DNA of 18,297 bases. It comes from Propionibacteriaceae bacterium. Its GTDB lineage: Bacteria > Actinomycetota > Actinomycetes > Propionibacteriales > Propionibacteriaceae. The notes beneath the pieces are model-generated. The model had not been told where the DNA came from and did no database searches. It saw only the letters and a program-made list of their open reading frames with translations. Below are positions 1-6,467 of the stretch, one piece after another. Both the position numbers and the translations under genes were made by a program. The DNA is taken from NCBI GenBank assembly GCA_031287505.1, contig JAITSW010000046.1:1-18297 (forward strand). Direction: 5' to 3'. Numbering within the stretch: position 1 is the stretch's first letter; each line of letters begins with the position of its first letter.

Positions 1-651
1 GCGGAAACCGTCAATATCGCGAATAGCGGTGAACGGGCCATCGATTGCCTGCAACCCATGCGCGCGAGCGGCCACCAGGATCGACATCAGGACATGATGG
101 AAAGCGTCGGACGGATAGCCGACGGGCTGGGCTCCGACATTCAAACCACCCATACCCATAGACGCCATGAAGTCGCCAGGGCCGTAGACCAAGCTAGCCA
201 AACGCGGACTGGCAGCAGCGATCTCGTTGACGTTGACCAAGCCGATAGCATCCTCAATCTGCGCCTCAAGACCGATCTTGCCCACCGGTAGGCCAGCATT
301 GGCCTCCACCTGGGAGAGCAGCAGGTCAAGGGCCTTGACCTGGGCGGCTGATGAGGTTTTTGGGAGAACAAGGGCGTCAATCTTGGAACCCGCCCCGGCG
401 ACTACCTCAATCACATCGGCATAAGTCCATGGAGAATCCCAGCCATTCACCCGCACGGTCAGCACCGGTGCCGCAAACGACCCGGCATTTAGCGCCTCGA
501 CAATTCGCTGCCGCGACTCGGCCTTCACCGCAGGTGCAACCGCGTCCTCCAGATCAAGAAAGAGCGCATCCACCGGCAAATCGCGGGCTTTCGCGATAAA
601 CCGATCAGATGACCCTGGAACGGCAAGAACAGTACGCCTAGTTTGACTCAC
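1..651 (-). CDS. CoA-ester lyase, CitE/HpcH-HpaI family (partial, C-terminus beyond left edge)
   Basis: An open frame of 217 codons runs from GTG at 651 off the left edge without a stop. The N-terminus (MSQTRRTVLAVPGSS, then FLDLEDAVAP at about residues 31-40) is the hallmark of the citrate lyase beta-subunit-like family. In this family the LDLEDAV acidic residues and a later conserved Glu (here in IGLEAQIEDA, about residues 127-136) help bind Mg and substrate; YGPGDFM follows near residue 160. Family members cleave or form C-C bonds in acyl-CoA esters such as malyl-, citramalyl- or citryl-CoA. No citrate lyase alpha or gamma subunit gene is visible, so a stand-alone lyase is more likely than a citrate lyase subunit. 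The exact substrate cannot be told. A purine-rich AGGAG lies only 2 nt from the GTG, too close for normal Shine-Dalgarno use; a -10-like TAAACT 7 nt upstream suggests leaderless translation. Confidence 0.88.
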   Translation of the reverse strand, partial: MSQTRRTVLAVPGSSDRFIAKARDLPVDALFLDLEDAVAPAVKAESRQRIVEALNAGSFAAPVLTVRVNGWDSPWTYADVIEVVAGAGSKIDALVLPKTSSAAQVKALDLLLSQVEANAGLPVGKIGLEAQIEDAIGLVNVNEIAAASPRLASLVYGPGDFMASMGMGGLNVGAQPVGYPSDAFHHVLMSILVAARAHGLQAIDGPFTAIRDIDGFR

Positions 652-658
652 GGCTCCT

Positions 659-664
659 AGTTTA
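659..664 (-). promoter_or_regulatory. -10-like TAAACT, candidate leaderless promoter of the CoA-ester lyase
   Basis: TAAACT (minus strand) ends 7 nt before the GTG start at 651, the spacing expected if transcription begins at or next to the start codon. No good -35 is seen; the -35 zone overlaps the CCCCAGCTGGGG palindrome at 679-690. Confidence 0.4.
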
Positions 665-678
665 GTTGAGCGCGGTTG

Positions 679-700
679 CCCCAGCTGGGGTTTGCCCCTG
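679..700. promoter_or_regulatory. Palindrome CCCCAGCTGGGG with overlapping alternative stem, possible operator or terminator
   Basis: A perfect 12-bp palindrome (679-690) lies in the mrp to CoA-lyase intergenic gap, overlapping the expected -35 zone of the lyase promoter. On the minus strand a second stem, GGGG-CAAA-CCCC, shares the middle CCCC, so only one of the two hairpins can form at a time. It could be a regulator-binding site, or part of a weak terminator for mrp; no T tract follows. Function is inferred from position only. Confidence 0.25.
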
Positions 701-798
701 CGAAGGCTTATAGAGCCCTACGAGTTTCCTGTGCGATAGCCCCACTGTGACTTGCGGAGGTTCACCCCTGCCACGCGTCCCTCCGGCACACCGGCGGT

Positions 799-1944
799 TT
801 ACAGGACGGTGACGCCGAGCTTCTTGCCTTTAATGCTGGGGCGACGCTCATTTAGGTGGTCGGCGATGCCGTAGATCACCTTCGAGGCCTCAGAATCTGG
901 GTTGAGCGCAACGTAGGGGATGCCGCGGTCGCCGGATACGGAAACCTGTGGATCCATCGGGACTTCGGCTAGGAGCGGGACGTCATAGCCGACCTTTGCA
1001 GAGAGGGCGCCGGCTACCTCGATGCCGCCGCCAGAACCAAAAACATCCGTGCGATGCGCTTCACCGCAATGCGGGCATGTCACCGACAGATACGACATAT
1101 TCTCGATGACGCCGATGAGCTTTTGCTCAAACATCGAGGCCATCGTGCCAGCGCGCTCAGCAACCTCGGAGGCAGCGGACTGCGGCGTGGTAACAACGAT
1201 CACCTCGGCATTGGGGAGCTTCTGCCCCATCGACAGCGCCACATCGCCGGTGCCTGGCGGAAGGTCGACGATGAGGTAATCAAGATCGCCCCAATAGACA
1301 TCTGTCATAAACTGCGCCAACGCCCGGTCAAGCATGGGACCCCGCCAAGCGATCACCTGGTCGCGGCTTTCTTTGAACATGCCCATCGAAATCACCGATA
1401 GCCCCATGAAGGGCACCGGCAAAATCATGTCGTCTACCAAAGTTGGGTCGGTGTCGTAAAGGCCAAGCATTTGCTGCACCGAATGGCCATAAATATCCGC
1501 ATCCAAAACCCCGACTTTCTTGCCCTTGCCAGCTAGTGCGAGGGCAAGATTCACCGTGACGGACGACTTGCCAACGCCGCCCTTGCCGGACGCCACCAAA
1601 ATCACCTGCGTCAACGAATCATCTTGCGCAAACGGAATCACCGGCTCGGTGCGCCCACCATGGAGTTTTTGCGTCAGAGCCGCGCGCTGTTCGTCGCTCA
1701 TAGCACCCATGACCACGTTTACGCCGGCGACCCCGTCGAGAGCCTCGAGCGCGGCAGTGACGTCCCTTTGGATTGCGGCGTGCATGGGACACCCGGCGAC
1801 GGTGAGCAAGATAGTGACCTTGACGAATGACTCCGGGCTGATTTCAATGTCCCCGACCATGTCGAGTTCGGTAATCGGACGACGGATTTCAGGATCAACC
1901 ACCTGCGATAAGGCAGCGCGGACGGCACTTTCAGTTACAGACAT
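799..1944 (-). CDS. mrp: Mrp/ApbC-family Fe-S cluster carrier P-loop ATPase
   Basis: 381 aa. Residues about 5-90 form the DUF59/MIP18-like domain (VDPEIRRPITELDMV, then TVAGCPMH). The ParA/MinD-type ATPase domain follows with the deviant Walker A GKGGVGKSS (about 120-128), the switch DLPPGTGD (about 227-234) and the paired cysteines CPHC (about 290-293) that bind a bridging Fe-S cluster in this family. Mrp/ApbC/Nbp35 proteins dimerise and pass 4Fe-4S clusters to apo-enzymes in the cytosol; the fused N-terminal DUF59 plus ATPase form and the length are usual for bacteria. The ATG at 1944 has no Shine-Dalgarno but has TAGAGT 7 nt upstream, pointing to its own leaderless promoter rather than co-translation with the DUF1003 gene 60 nt away. 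Its presence near tatB and the PRC/CBS protein recalls the M. tuberculosis Rv1224-Rv1232c order. Confidence 0.96.
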   Translation of the reverse strand: MSVTESAVRAALSQVVDPEIRRPITELDMVGDIEISPESFVKVTILLTVAGCPMHAAIQRDVTAALEALDGVAGVNVVMGAMSDEQRAALTQKLHGGRTEPVIPFAQDDSLTQVILVASGKGGVGKSSVTVNLALALAGKGKKVGVLDADIYGHSVQQMLGLYDTDPTLVDDMILPVPFMGLSVISMGMFKESRDQVIAWRGPMLDRALAQFMTDVYWGDLDYLIVDLPPGTGDVALSMGQKLPNAEVIVVTTPQSAASEVAERAGTMASMFEQKLIGVIENMSYLSVTCPHCGEAHRTDVFGSGGGIEVAGALSAKVGYDVPLLAEVPMDPQVSVSGDRGIPYVALNPDSEASKVIYGIADHLNERRPSIKGKKLGVTVL

Positions 1945-1951
1945 GCGGATA

Positions 1952-1957
1952 ACTCTA
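1952..1957 (-). promoter_or_regulatory. -10-like TAGAGT, candidate leaderless promoter of mrp
   Basis: TAGAGT (minus strand) ends 7 nt before the mrp ATG, and no purine-rich ribosome-binding site lies in the gap (TATCCGC). The -35 is not recognisable. Confidence 0.45.
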
Positions 1958-2003
1958 GTGCCTTAGCCAAACCGAAGAGGCATATTTGCAACGATAGAGT
2001 GAC

Positions 2004-2525
2004 CTAATCCCGCTCGCCAGGCTCGGCCAGGGCATCTTCGGGCTCAGCCGCCTTGGCCCCGTCGAGCTCTTCGAGCAAGTTGCGAAGCTCGGAGCGGATG
2101 AAATCCCGCGTGGCTAGATCATTTACCCGCAAACGCAGGGACGCCAACTCGCGGGCCAGAAAGTCGGTATCGGCGCGGGACTGGGCCGCCACCTCGCGGT
2201 CGTGTTCCAAGCTCACCCGGTCGCGGGCCTCTTGGCGGTTTTGCGCCAGCAGAATGAGCGGGGCCGCATAGGAGGCCTGCGTCGAGAAAAACAGGTTTAG
2301 CAAAATGAACGGGTACTCGTCCCAGCCAAGAACCGCATACCCGACGGTGTTGAGCAACACCCAGGCGACGACGACAAGCGTCATCCACATGATGAAACGC
2401 GGAGTCCCCATGAAACGAGCCGCAACCTCGGCAAAACGTCCAAACGAATCCGAATCTACGCGTAGCGCCCCCAGCCGCCCGCCTCGGCGACGCCCCGGGG
2501 TATTGAGGCGATCTTGTTCAGCCAC
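2004..2525 (-). CDS. DUF1003 family membrane protein
   Basis: 173 aa. Two transmembrane helices (about 44-66 and 72-95) enclose the DUF1003 signature (WDEYPFILLN, then STQASYAAPLILLAQNRQ). A charged, probably coiled C-terminal segment (about 97-155) follows and then an acidic tail. The molecular role of DUF1003 proteins is not established. The GTG start at 2525 overlaps the end of the PRC/MgtE_N/CBS gene by 8 bp and is preceded by a near-perfect Shine-Dalgarno (GAGGAGGTGA, about 6 nt spacing). The two proteins are therefore almost certainly made from one mRNA with translational coupling. The pairing of a cytoplasmic CBS/MgtE_N protein with a small membrane protein suggests they act together at the membrane, perhaps in Mg or ion homeostasis; that is inference. 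Confidence 0.93.
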   Translation of the reverse strand: MAEQDRLNTPGRRRGGRLGALRVDSDSFGRFAEVAARFMGTPRFIMWMTLVVVAWVLLNTVGYAVLGWDEYPFILLNLFFSTQASYAAPLILLAQNRQEARDRVSLEHDREVAAQSRADTDFLARELASLRLRVNDLATRDFIRSELRNLLEELDGAKAAEPEDALAEPGERD

Positions 2526-3789
2526 CGGTCACCTCCTCGGCCACTTCGTCAAACTGGATGCCGCGCCAGTCGTCGGGCAAAATATGGTCGAGGATGTCAT
2601 CCACAGTCACCGCGCCCAGCAAACGCTTTTCGGCATCCACCACCGGTGCGCATACCAAGTCATAGGTGGCGAAATAGCGGCTCAACTGGGCCACATCCAC
2701 CTCGGGGGCAAGCGGCTGAATATCAGAATCAATAACGCGGGCAGCCAGAATGGACGGCGGTTCGCGCAGCAGGCGCTGAATGTGGACGCCGCCGAGATAG
2801 CGTCCGGTCGGAGTCTCCAAGGGCGCGCGGCTAACGAAAGCCACCGACGCCATCGCCGGAGTGATCTCCTCTCGGCGCAGCGCTGCCAAAGCATCGGCAA
2901 CCGTGGCATCGTGCGGGATAATCACCGGCTCCGGGTTCATCAAACCGCCGGCTGTGGCCGAGTCGTAGCTGAGCAGCGTCCGCACATCTTCAGCCTCGTC
3001 CGGCTCCATCTTCTCCAAAATCGCCTCGGCCATCTGCGGGCTTAACTCGGCTATCAAGTCAGCCGCGTCGTCTGGATCCATTTCTTCTAGGACGTCAGCG
3101 GCACGTTCGGTGTCGAGAGTGCCGATCAACTCGACCTGCTCGTCCTCTGGCAATTCCTCCAGCGCATCGGCAAGCTGATCGTCTCCCATGATCCGCACCA
3201 CGTTCGCACGCCGCGCCGGATCCATGTCGTGCAATTCTTGTGCGACGTCAGCCGGGCGCATATCAGCCAGCCGGCGCACATGTTCTTCTGCGGAATGCTC
3301 GGCTACGGCAGCTGACAAATCCAGCACCTCTGCCCAGTCCACGATCACCACGTGACCGCGCTGGAAAGGCCCCCGCCCAGTGCTTTCCCGCAGGGCAACC
3401 TCAGAAACCTCCCAGTCGCGCGCGCGGATGTGCTTGATGCCGATATCGAAAATCGTGGCCTTGTTGAGGGAGCCCTGCCTCGTGACATGCCGGTCAAAGA
3501 GATCGTCGACGACCAGCACTTCGCTGTCGCGCTTTTTGAACCGCTGCGTGTTGACCAACCCCGAAATCACCACTTGATTTGGGTCAATGGAATGCACCCG
3601 TTCGATGGGGAAAAAGATATGCCGCATGGCAAAAAGCTCGATGACGAGCCCCTTAACCCGGGGCGAACGTCCAGCTGAGCGATACTGCACCACGACATCG
3701 CGAATCCTGCCGACCTGGTCTCCATTGGGATCCAACATCGGCAGCCCTCTGACGCGCGAGATAAAGATCGACTGGCTGGAAGTAATCAC
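2518..3789 (-). CDS. PRC-barrel / MgtE N-terminal domain / CBS-pair protein without a channel domain
   Basis: 423 aa from GTG at 3789. Visible in order: PRC-barrel-like repeats (about residues 7-75, with VRGLPMLDPNGDQVGRI, and about 95-155); an acidic MgtE_N superhelical domain (about 165-270, with LADMRPADVA, then VLEEMDPDDAADLI); the LLSYDSATAGGLMNPE motif (about 272-287) that leads into the CBS pair in MgtE; and two CBS domains to about 412. The transmembrane pore domain of true MgtE Mg channels is absent, so this is likely a cytoplasmic sensor or regulator rather than a transporter, although such proteins are often labelled magnesium transporter. A longer TTG start at 3798 is possible, but GTG 3789 is preferred because TAACTT ends exactly 7 nt before it, matching other genes here. 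It is the first gene of a two-gene operon with DUF1003. Confidence 0.9.
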   Translation of the reverse strand: MITSSQSIFISRVRGLPMLDPNGDQVGRIRDVVVQYRSAGRSPRVKGLVIELFAMRHIFFPIERVHSIDPNQVVISGLVNTQRFKKRDSEVLVVDDLFDRHVTRQGSLNKATIFDIGIKHIRARDWEVSEVALRESTGRGPFQRGHVVIVDWAEVLDLSAAVAEHSAEEHVRRLADMRPADVAQELHDMDPARRANVVRIMGDDQLADALEELPEDEQVELIGTLDTERAADVLEEMDPDDAADLIAELSPQMAEAILEKMEPDEAEDVRTLLSYDSATAGGLMNPEPVIIPHDATVADALAALRREEITPAMASVAFVSRAPLETPTGRYLGGVHIQRLLREPPSILAARVIDSDIQPLAPEVDVAQLSRYFATYDLVCAPVVDAEKRLLGAVTVDDILDHILPDDWRGIQFDEVAEEVTGG

Positions 3790-3796
3790 CGTCGCC

Positions 3797-3802
3797 AAGT
3801 TA
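3797..3802 (-). promoter_or_regulatory. -10-like TAACTT, candidate leaderless promoter of the PRC/MgtE_N/CBS gene
   Basis: TAACTT (minus strand) ends 7 nt before GTG 3789. It overlaps the alternative TTG start at 3798, making that start unlikely. No Shine-Dalgarno is near either start and no clear -35 is seen. Confidence 0.4.
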
Positions 3803-3886
3803 CCGCAACAACTGCCTCAAATGGAACCCCCGCAAAGCATTTCTCCAGCACTACTTGAGTGTCTTGGCGCCAGCGAGAGACGGTGG

Positions 3887-4423
3887 CTAGGTAGCTTGCA
3901 GATCAATCCCGAAGTGGGTGATCTTTTCCAGCTCTTCCATTTCGTCTAGACCGGTAAAAACTCCTAAGGGGGATGGGATGGGCCTCGGCTGTGAAGCAGG
4001 CTCAGCCTCGCAAGGGCTAAAACCATCACCTGGAATTTCTTGATCCGCTTTCACGCCCAAGGCTTGCGGCCCACCTTGCCCATCGTCGGCGAGTTTCCCC
4101 TTGAGGTCTCTCTCCACCGCGTTCAACTCATTGACGACGTCCCGGGTTTTGCCCCAGGTGGCGTCCAAATCGCCCACAGCGTCGGCGCCCAACACCGAAC
4201 GGGCCAAATTCTTCGGCTTCAAGGCGCGCGGATCGAAATCAGCCACGTCGTCTCCGAATTCATCGCGAACGTATTCCTTGGCGTCGTTGGCTATCCCGCG
4301 CAGGTACCGCAACACCCGTCCGGCCTTCTTCGCCACGTCTGGGAGCCGCTCTGGGCCGAAGATGATGACCGCGATAATGCCCAGCACCAAGATTTCAGAA
4401 AGCCCAATACTGAAGTCTGGCAT
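3887..4423 (-). CDS. tatB: Sec-independent protein translocase subunit TatB
   Basis: 178 aa. A single N-terminal transmembrane helix (about 6-22) is followed directly by FGPERLP (about 22-28), the Gly-Pro hinge of TatA/TatB proteins. An amphipathic helix follows (VAKKAGRVLRYLRGIANDAKE), then a long charged and Pro-rich tail. The length and the extended cytoplasmic region fit TatB rather than the short TatA. TatB with TatC forms the receptor for twin-arginine signal peptides at the cytoplasmic membrane. No tatA or tatC is in the window, as is common in actinobacteria, where tatB stands apart. The ATG at 4423 has a Shine-Dalgarno (GGTGGAG, about 6 nt spacing) and lies 44 bp after dapA on the same strand, so it is probably a downstream operon gene. 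Confidence 0.93.
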   Translation of the reverse strand: MPDFSIGLSEILVLGIIAVIIFGPERLPDVAKKAGRVLRYLRGIANDAKEYVRDEFGDDVADFDPRALKPKNLARSVLGADAVGDLDATWGKTRDVVNELNAVERDLKGKLADDGQGGPQALGVKADQEIPGDGFSPCEAEPASQPRPIPSPLGVFTGLDEMEELEKITHFGIDLQAT

Positions 4424-4467
4424 TTGTCACTCCACCACTTGCCGGGAAAATCTCGCGAGCCGCAGGC

Positions 4468-5349
4468 TCACAGACCAGCGGCATCAAGGATAGCAACGAA
4501 CTCCGCAGTCTCGGCCTCATTGGCGGCGAGTAACGGCAAGCGCATCCCGCCGGGGGCAAAGCCGCGGTGAGCCAGCCCGGCCTTGACCAACATGCAGCCC
4601 TGAGTGGCGAAAACCCCGCGATAGACCGGCAGCAGGCTGCGGTATATGGCTAGCGCCCCAGCGGTATCCCCCGCCGCAAAAGCCGCAATCATCTGCTTCG
4701 TCTTCGCGCCGGTGAAATGGGTGGACGTGCCGACAACGCCGACGGCTCCCAAAGCCAGTAGCGGGAGCGTCAAAGCGTCGTCGCCGGAGTAGTACGCCAA
4801 GTCGGTATTCGCCATCACCGATGCCGACTCCCAAAGGTTCGCTTTGGCATCTTTCACGGCCACTATGTTTTCGTGCCGCGCCAAACGAGTGAGGGTCTTT
4901 TCGGCAATGGGGACGCCTGTGCGCCCGGGAATGTCATAAACCAAAATCGGTAAATCTGCGGCATCCGCGATAGCCAAGAAATGCGCCTCGATAGCATCCT
5001 GCGGCGGCTTGGAATAGTACGGGGTAACGACCAACAGCCCGGCTACGCCCGCCGGCGTATTGTTTTTCACCAGGCTGATGGTGTGCGCGGTATCGAACGA
5101 ACCAACCCCGGCAATGACCTGCGCCCGATCGCCTACTTCATCGACGACTTCCGCCACAAGCGCCTGCTTTTCGGAAACGGTGGTCGTGGGAGACTCGCCC
5201 GTCGTGCCATTGACCACCAACGCGTCATTGCCCTGCACATCGACCAAATAGGCCGCCAACTTGCGCGCTTGGGCGTAGTTCACCGCCCCATCCTCATCGA
5301 AAGGGGTCACCATTGCTGTGATCAATCGTCCAAAAACCGGCTCAGCCAT
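4468..5349 (-). CDS. dapA: 4-hydroxy-tetrahydrodipicolinate synthase DapA
   Basis: 293 aa, the normal family length. This (beta/alpha)8 aldolase condenses pyruvate with aspartate semialdehyde, the first committed step of diaminopimelate/lysine synthesis, in the cytosol. Seen: NGTTGES (about 47-53) with the conserved Thr pair; PYYSKPP (110-116); YDIPGRTG with catalytic Tyr138 and Arg143; and VAVKDAK with Schiff-base Lys166. The GDD and GAVGVVG segments follow in family order. Three other genes of the succinylase branch (dapE, dapD, dapC) lie within 11 kb. Upstream, TAAGGT ends 6 nt before the ATG; the same AAGG could also act as a Shine-Dalgarno at about 7 nt, so leadered or leaderless translation cannot be separated here. 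It is followed after 44 bp by tatB. Confidence 0.97.
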   Translation of the reverse strand: MAEPVFGRLITAMVTPFDEDGAVNYAQARKLAAYLVDVQGNDALVVNGTTGESPTTTVSEKQALVAEVVDEVGDRAQVIAGVGSFDTAHTISLVKNNTPAGVAGLLVVTPYYSKPPQDAIEAHFLAIADAADLPILVYDIPGRTGVPIAEKTLTRLARHENIVAVKDAKANLWESASVMANTDLAYYSGDDALTLPLLALGAVGVVGTSTHFTGAKTKQMIAAFAAGDTAGALAIYRSLLPVYRGVFATQGCMLVKAGLAHRGFAPGGMRLPLLAANEAETAEFVAILDAAGL

Positions 5350-5355
5350 GTTCTA

Positions 5356-5361
5356 ACCTTA
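5356..5361 (-). promoter_or_regulatory. -10-like TAAGGT upstream of dapA (may instead be the ribosome-binding site)
   Basis: TAAGGT (minus strand) ends 6 nt before the dapA ATG. It contains AAGG, which sits at a usable Shine-Dalgarno distance; an AGGAG lies further upstream. Both readings are possible. Confidence 0.3.
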
Positions 5362-5404
5362 ACTCCTATCGCCCATCTGGCCGAACCAACCGCTATTTCG
5401 CGGT

Positions 5405-5502
5405 AACCCGTCGCCCACCCGCTGTATACCCGCCACGCCCCCGCAAGTTCGCCGGGCAAAACCCCGCAACCGGTCGCCCACCAACTGCTTGTCCGCCACT
5501 CC
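5405..5502. repeat. Imperfect direct repeat pair A (35-nt units, period 63 bp)
   Basis: Units 5405-5439 and 5468-5502 align without gaps with 27 of 35 positions identical. They share the cores GTCGCCCACC and CCGCCAC. A further TCGCCCA occurs at 5369-5375. The identity is counted by eye. Confidence 0.6.
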
Positions 5503-5548
5503 TCCCGTCGGCCAACGGCATCGAAACCCAGGGAAATGGCAATTATCC

Positions 5549-5636
5549 GAGTTGCCCGATTCACACGGCTTGCGGTGTCAAGGCGGTCGTCGCATACGCC
5601 GGGTCGGGCGAGTTATCCGATTCACACGGCTTGCGG
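5549..5636. repeat. Direct repeat pair B (27-nt units, period 61 bp)
   Basis: Units 5549-5575 and 5610-5636 differ at only two adjacent bases (GC versus AT at unit positions 6-7) and share CCGATTCACACGGCTTGCGG. They are separated by 34 bp. Lack of further copies and of cas genes argues against CRISPR. Confidence 0.75.
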
Positions 5637-5781
5637 CGACGCAACCTGGGATTTGACGGGTATCCCGAGTTCTGGGACAGGGTGGGGGGAAATCTGCGGA
5701 GACGGGCTGGGGCGGGCATAAGTCTGTGTGAGGCATTGAGAGACGCCGCGGCATTTTTTCTTATCAATATGCCTATAGCAC

Positions 5782-5787
5782 TACTCT
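5782..5787 (+). promoter_or_regulatory. -10-like TACTCT, candidate leaderless promoter of the O-methyltransferase
   Basis: TACTCT ends 7 nt before GTG 5795. A weak -35-like TTCTTA lies 18 bp upstream (5758-5763), within an AT-rich patch unusual for this window. No Shine-Dalgarno precedes the GTG. Confidence 0.4.
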
Positions 5788-5794
5788 GTTGTGC

Positions 5795-6445
5795 GTGAGT
5801 ACGAAACGCACTGCAGCCCAGATGGCGGCCATCCTTGATTATGCCGAGAACTTCGCCACCGAGACCGAAGCGGAATCTCTGGCCCGCGACATTGCCGCCG
5901 GTTTACAGCTTCCGGTGATCTCCACCGGCGTCTCCGCTGTTTTGACGCTCCTGGCAAGGCTTTTGGATGCTAAATCGGTAGTCGAGGTGGGTACTGGCTC
6001 GGGCGTCTCCGCGTTGGCATTGCTCAAAGGTATGGCCGCTGACGGCACTTTGACCAGCGTCGACCCGGACAACGCCTTGCAGATTCGCGTCCGGGATCTG
6101 CTAAACGCCCATGATATTTCCGCCCGGCGCGCCAGATTGATTGCGGGCCAGCCGTTGGATGTGCTGCCTAAGCTCACCGACCACGGTTACGACTTGGTAT
6201 TTGTCGATGGCGACCCGCTGGAATACGTCGAGTACGTTTCGCAGGCAACCCGCCTGTTGCGCCCCGGCGGTGTTTTCGTTCTCAACAACGTTTTCTGGCA
6301 AGGCAAAGTCGTCGACGACGAAAACGACGAAAACGAGGCTTTGATTATTCGCGAGGCTCTAGCCATCGCCGGCGAGAGCGAGGAAATCACGACATCCGTG
6401 CTCCCCATCGGCGACGGGCTGCTGGTAGCCGTTCTTCCCAGCTGA
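5795..6445 (+). CDS. SAM-dependent O-methyltransferase (methyltransferase family 3-like)
   Basis: 216 aa from GTG 5795. It has the class I Rossmann methyltransferase order: motif I VVEVGTGSGVSAL (about 62-74), acidic TSVDPD (about 87-92) for the SAM ribose, and YDLVFVDGDPLEY (about 132-144), the metal-site segment typical of COMT-like family 3 enzymes; RLLRPGGVFVLNNV follows. The natural substrate is unknown. It resembles M. tuberculosis Rv1220c, which also sits in the tatB-glgC interval. An upstream TTG at 5789 is in frame, but GTG 5795 fits the promoter spacing and the usual N-terminus. It is convergent with glgC, 12 bp apart, with a stem spanning both stops. Confidence 0.93.
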   Translation: MSTKRTAAQMAAILDYAENFATETEAESLARDIAAGLQLPVISTGVSAVLTLLARLLDAKSVVEVGTGSGVSALALLKGMAADGTLTSVDPDNALQIRVRDLLNAHDISARRARLIAGQPLDVLPKLTDHGYDLVFVDGDPLEYVEYVSQATRLLRPGGVFVLNNVFWQGKVVDDENDENEALIIREALAIAGESEEITTSVLPIGDGLLVAVLPS

Positions 6446-6467
6446 GCGGGCGAAGGCCTAACCCGCT
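6445..6467. terminator. Possible bidirectional hairpin between convergent O-methyltransferase and glgC
   Basis: AGCGGG (6445-6450) pairs with CCCGCT (6462-6467) across an 11-nt loop that contains both stop-codon ends. There is no T tract, so any termination would be weak or of the non-canonical GC-rich type. Confidence 0.3.

Larger units (their letters stand above)
5350..5781. other. Long intergenic region between divergent dapA and the O-methyltransferase gene
   Basis: Roughly 430 bp with no convincing gene. Short open frames exist on both strands but lack family signatures, plausible starts and normal codon use. The left half is C-rich on the plus strand. It carries two separate pairs of imperfect direct repeats (5405-5439 with 5468-5502, and 5549-5575 with 5610-5636), each with a period of 61-63 bp, and a T-rich patch at 5754-5770 before the methyltransferase promoter. 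It may be regulatory for both genes or a remnant of duplicated sequence. Confidence 0.6.

Noticed and set aside
2305..3045. Plus-strand open frame of 246 codons opposite the DUF1003 and CBS genes
   Set aside because: It is antisense to two well-supported genes, with a low-complexity Arg/Ser/Pro/His composition typical of shadow frames.
5322..5564. Minus-strand frame of 80 codons overlapping the dapA start and the intergenic repeats
   Set aside because: Trp/Gly/Ala-rich translation merely reflects the repeats; it overlaps dapA and has no family similarity.
5405..5636. CRISPR-like geometry of the intergenic repeats (27-nt repeat, 34-bp spacer; 35-nt repeat, 28-bp spacer)
   Set aside because: Only two copies per family, the two families are unrelated, units carry mismatches, and no cas gene is present.
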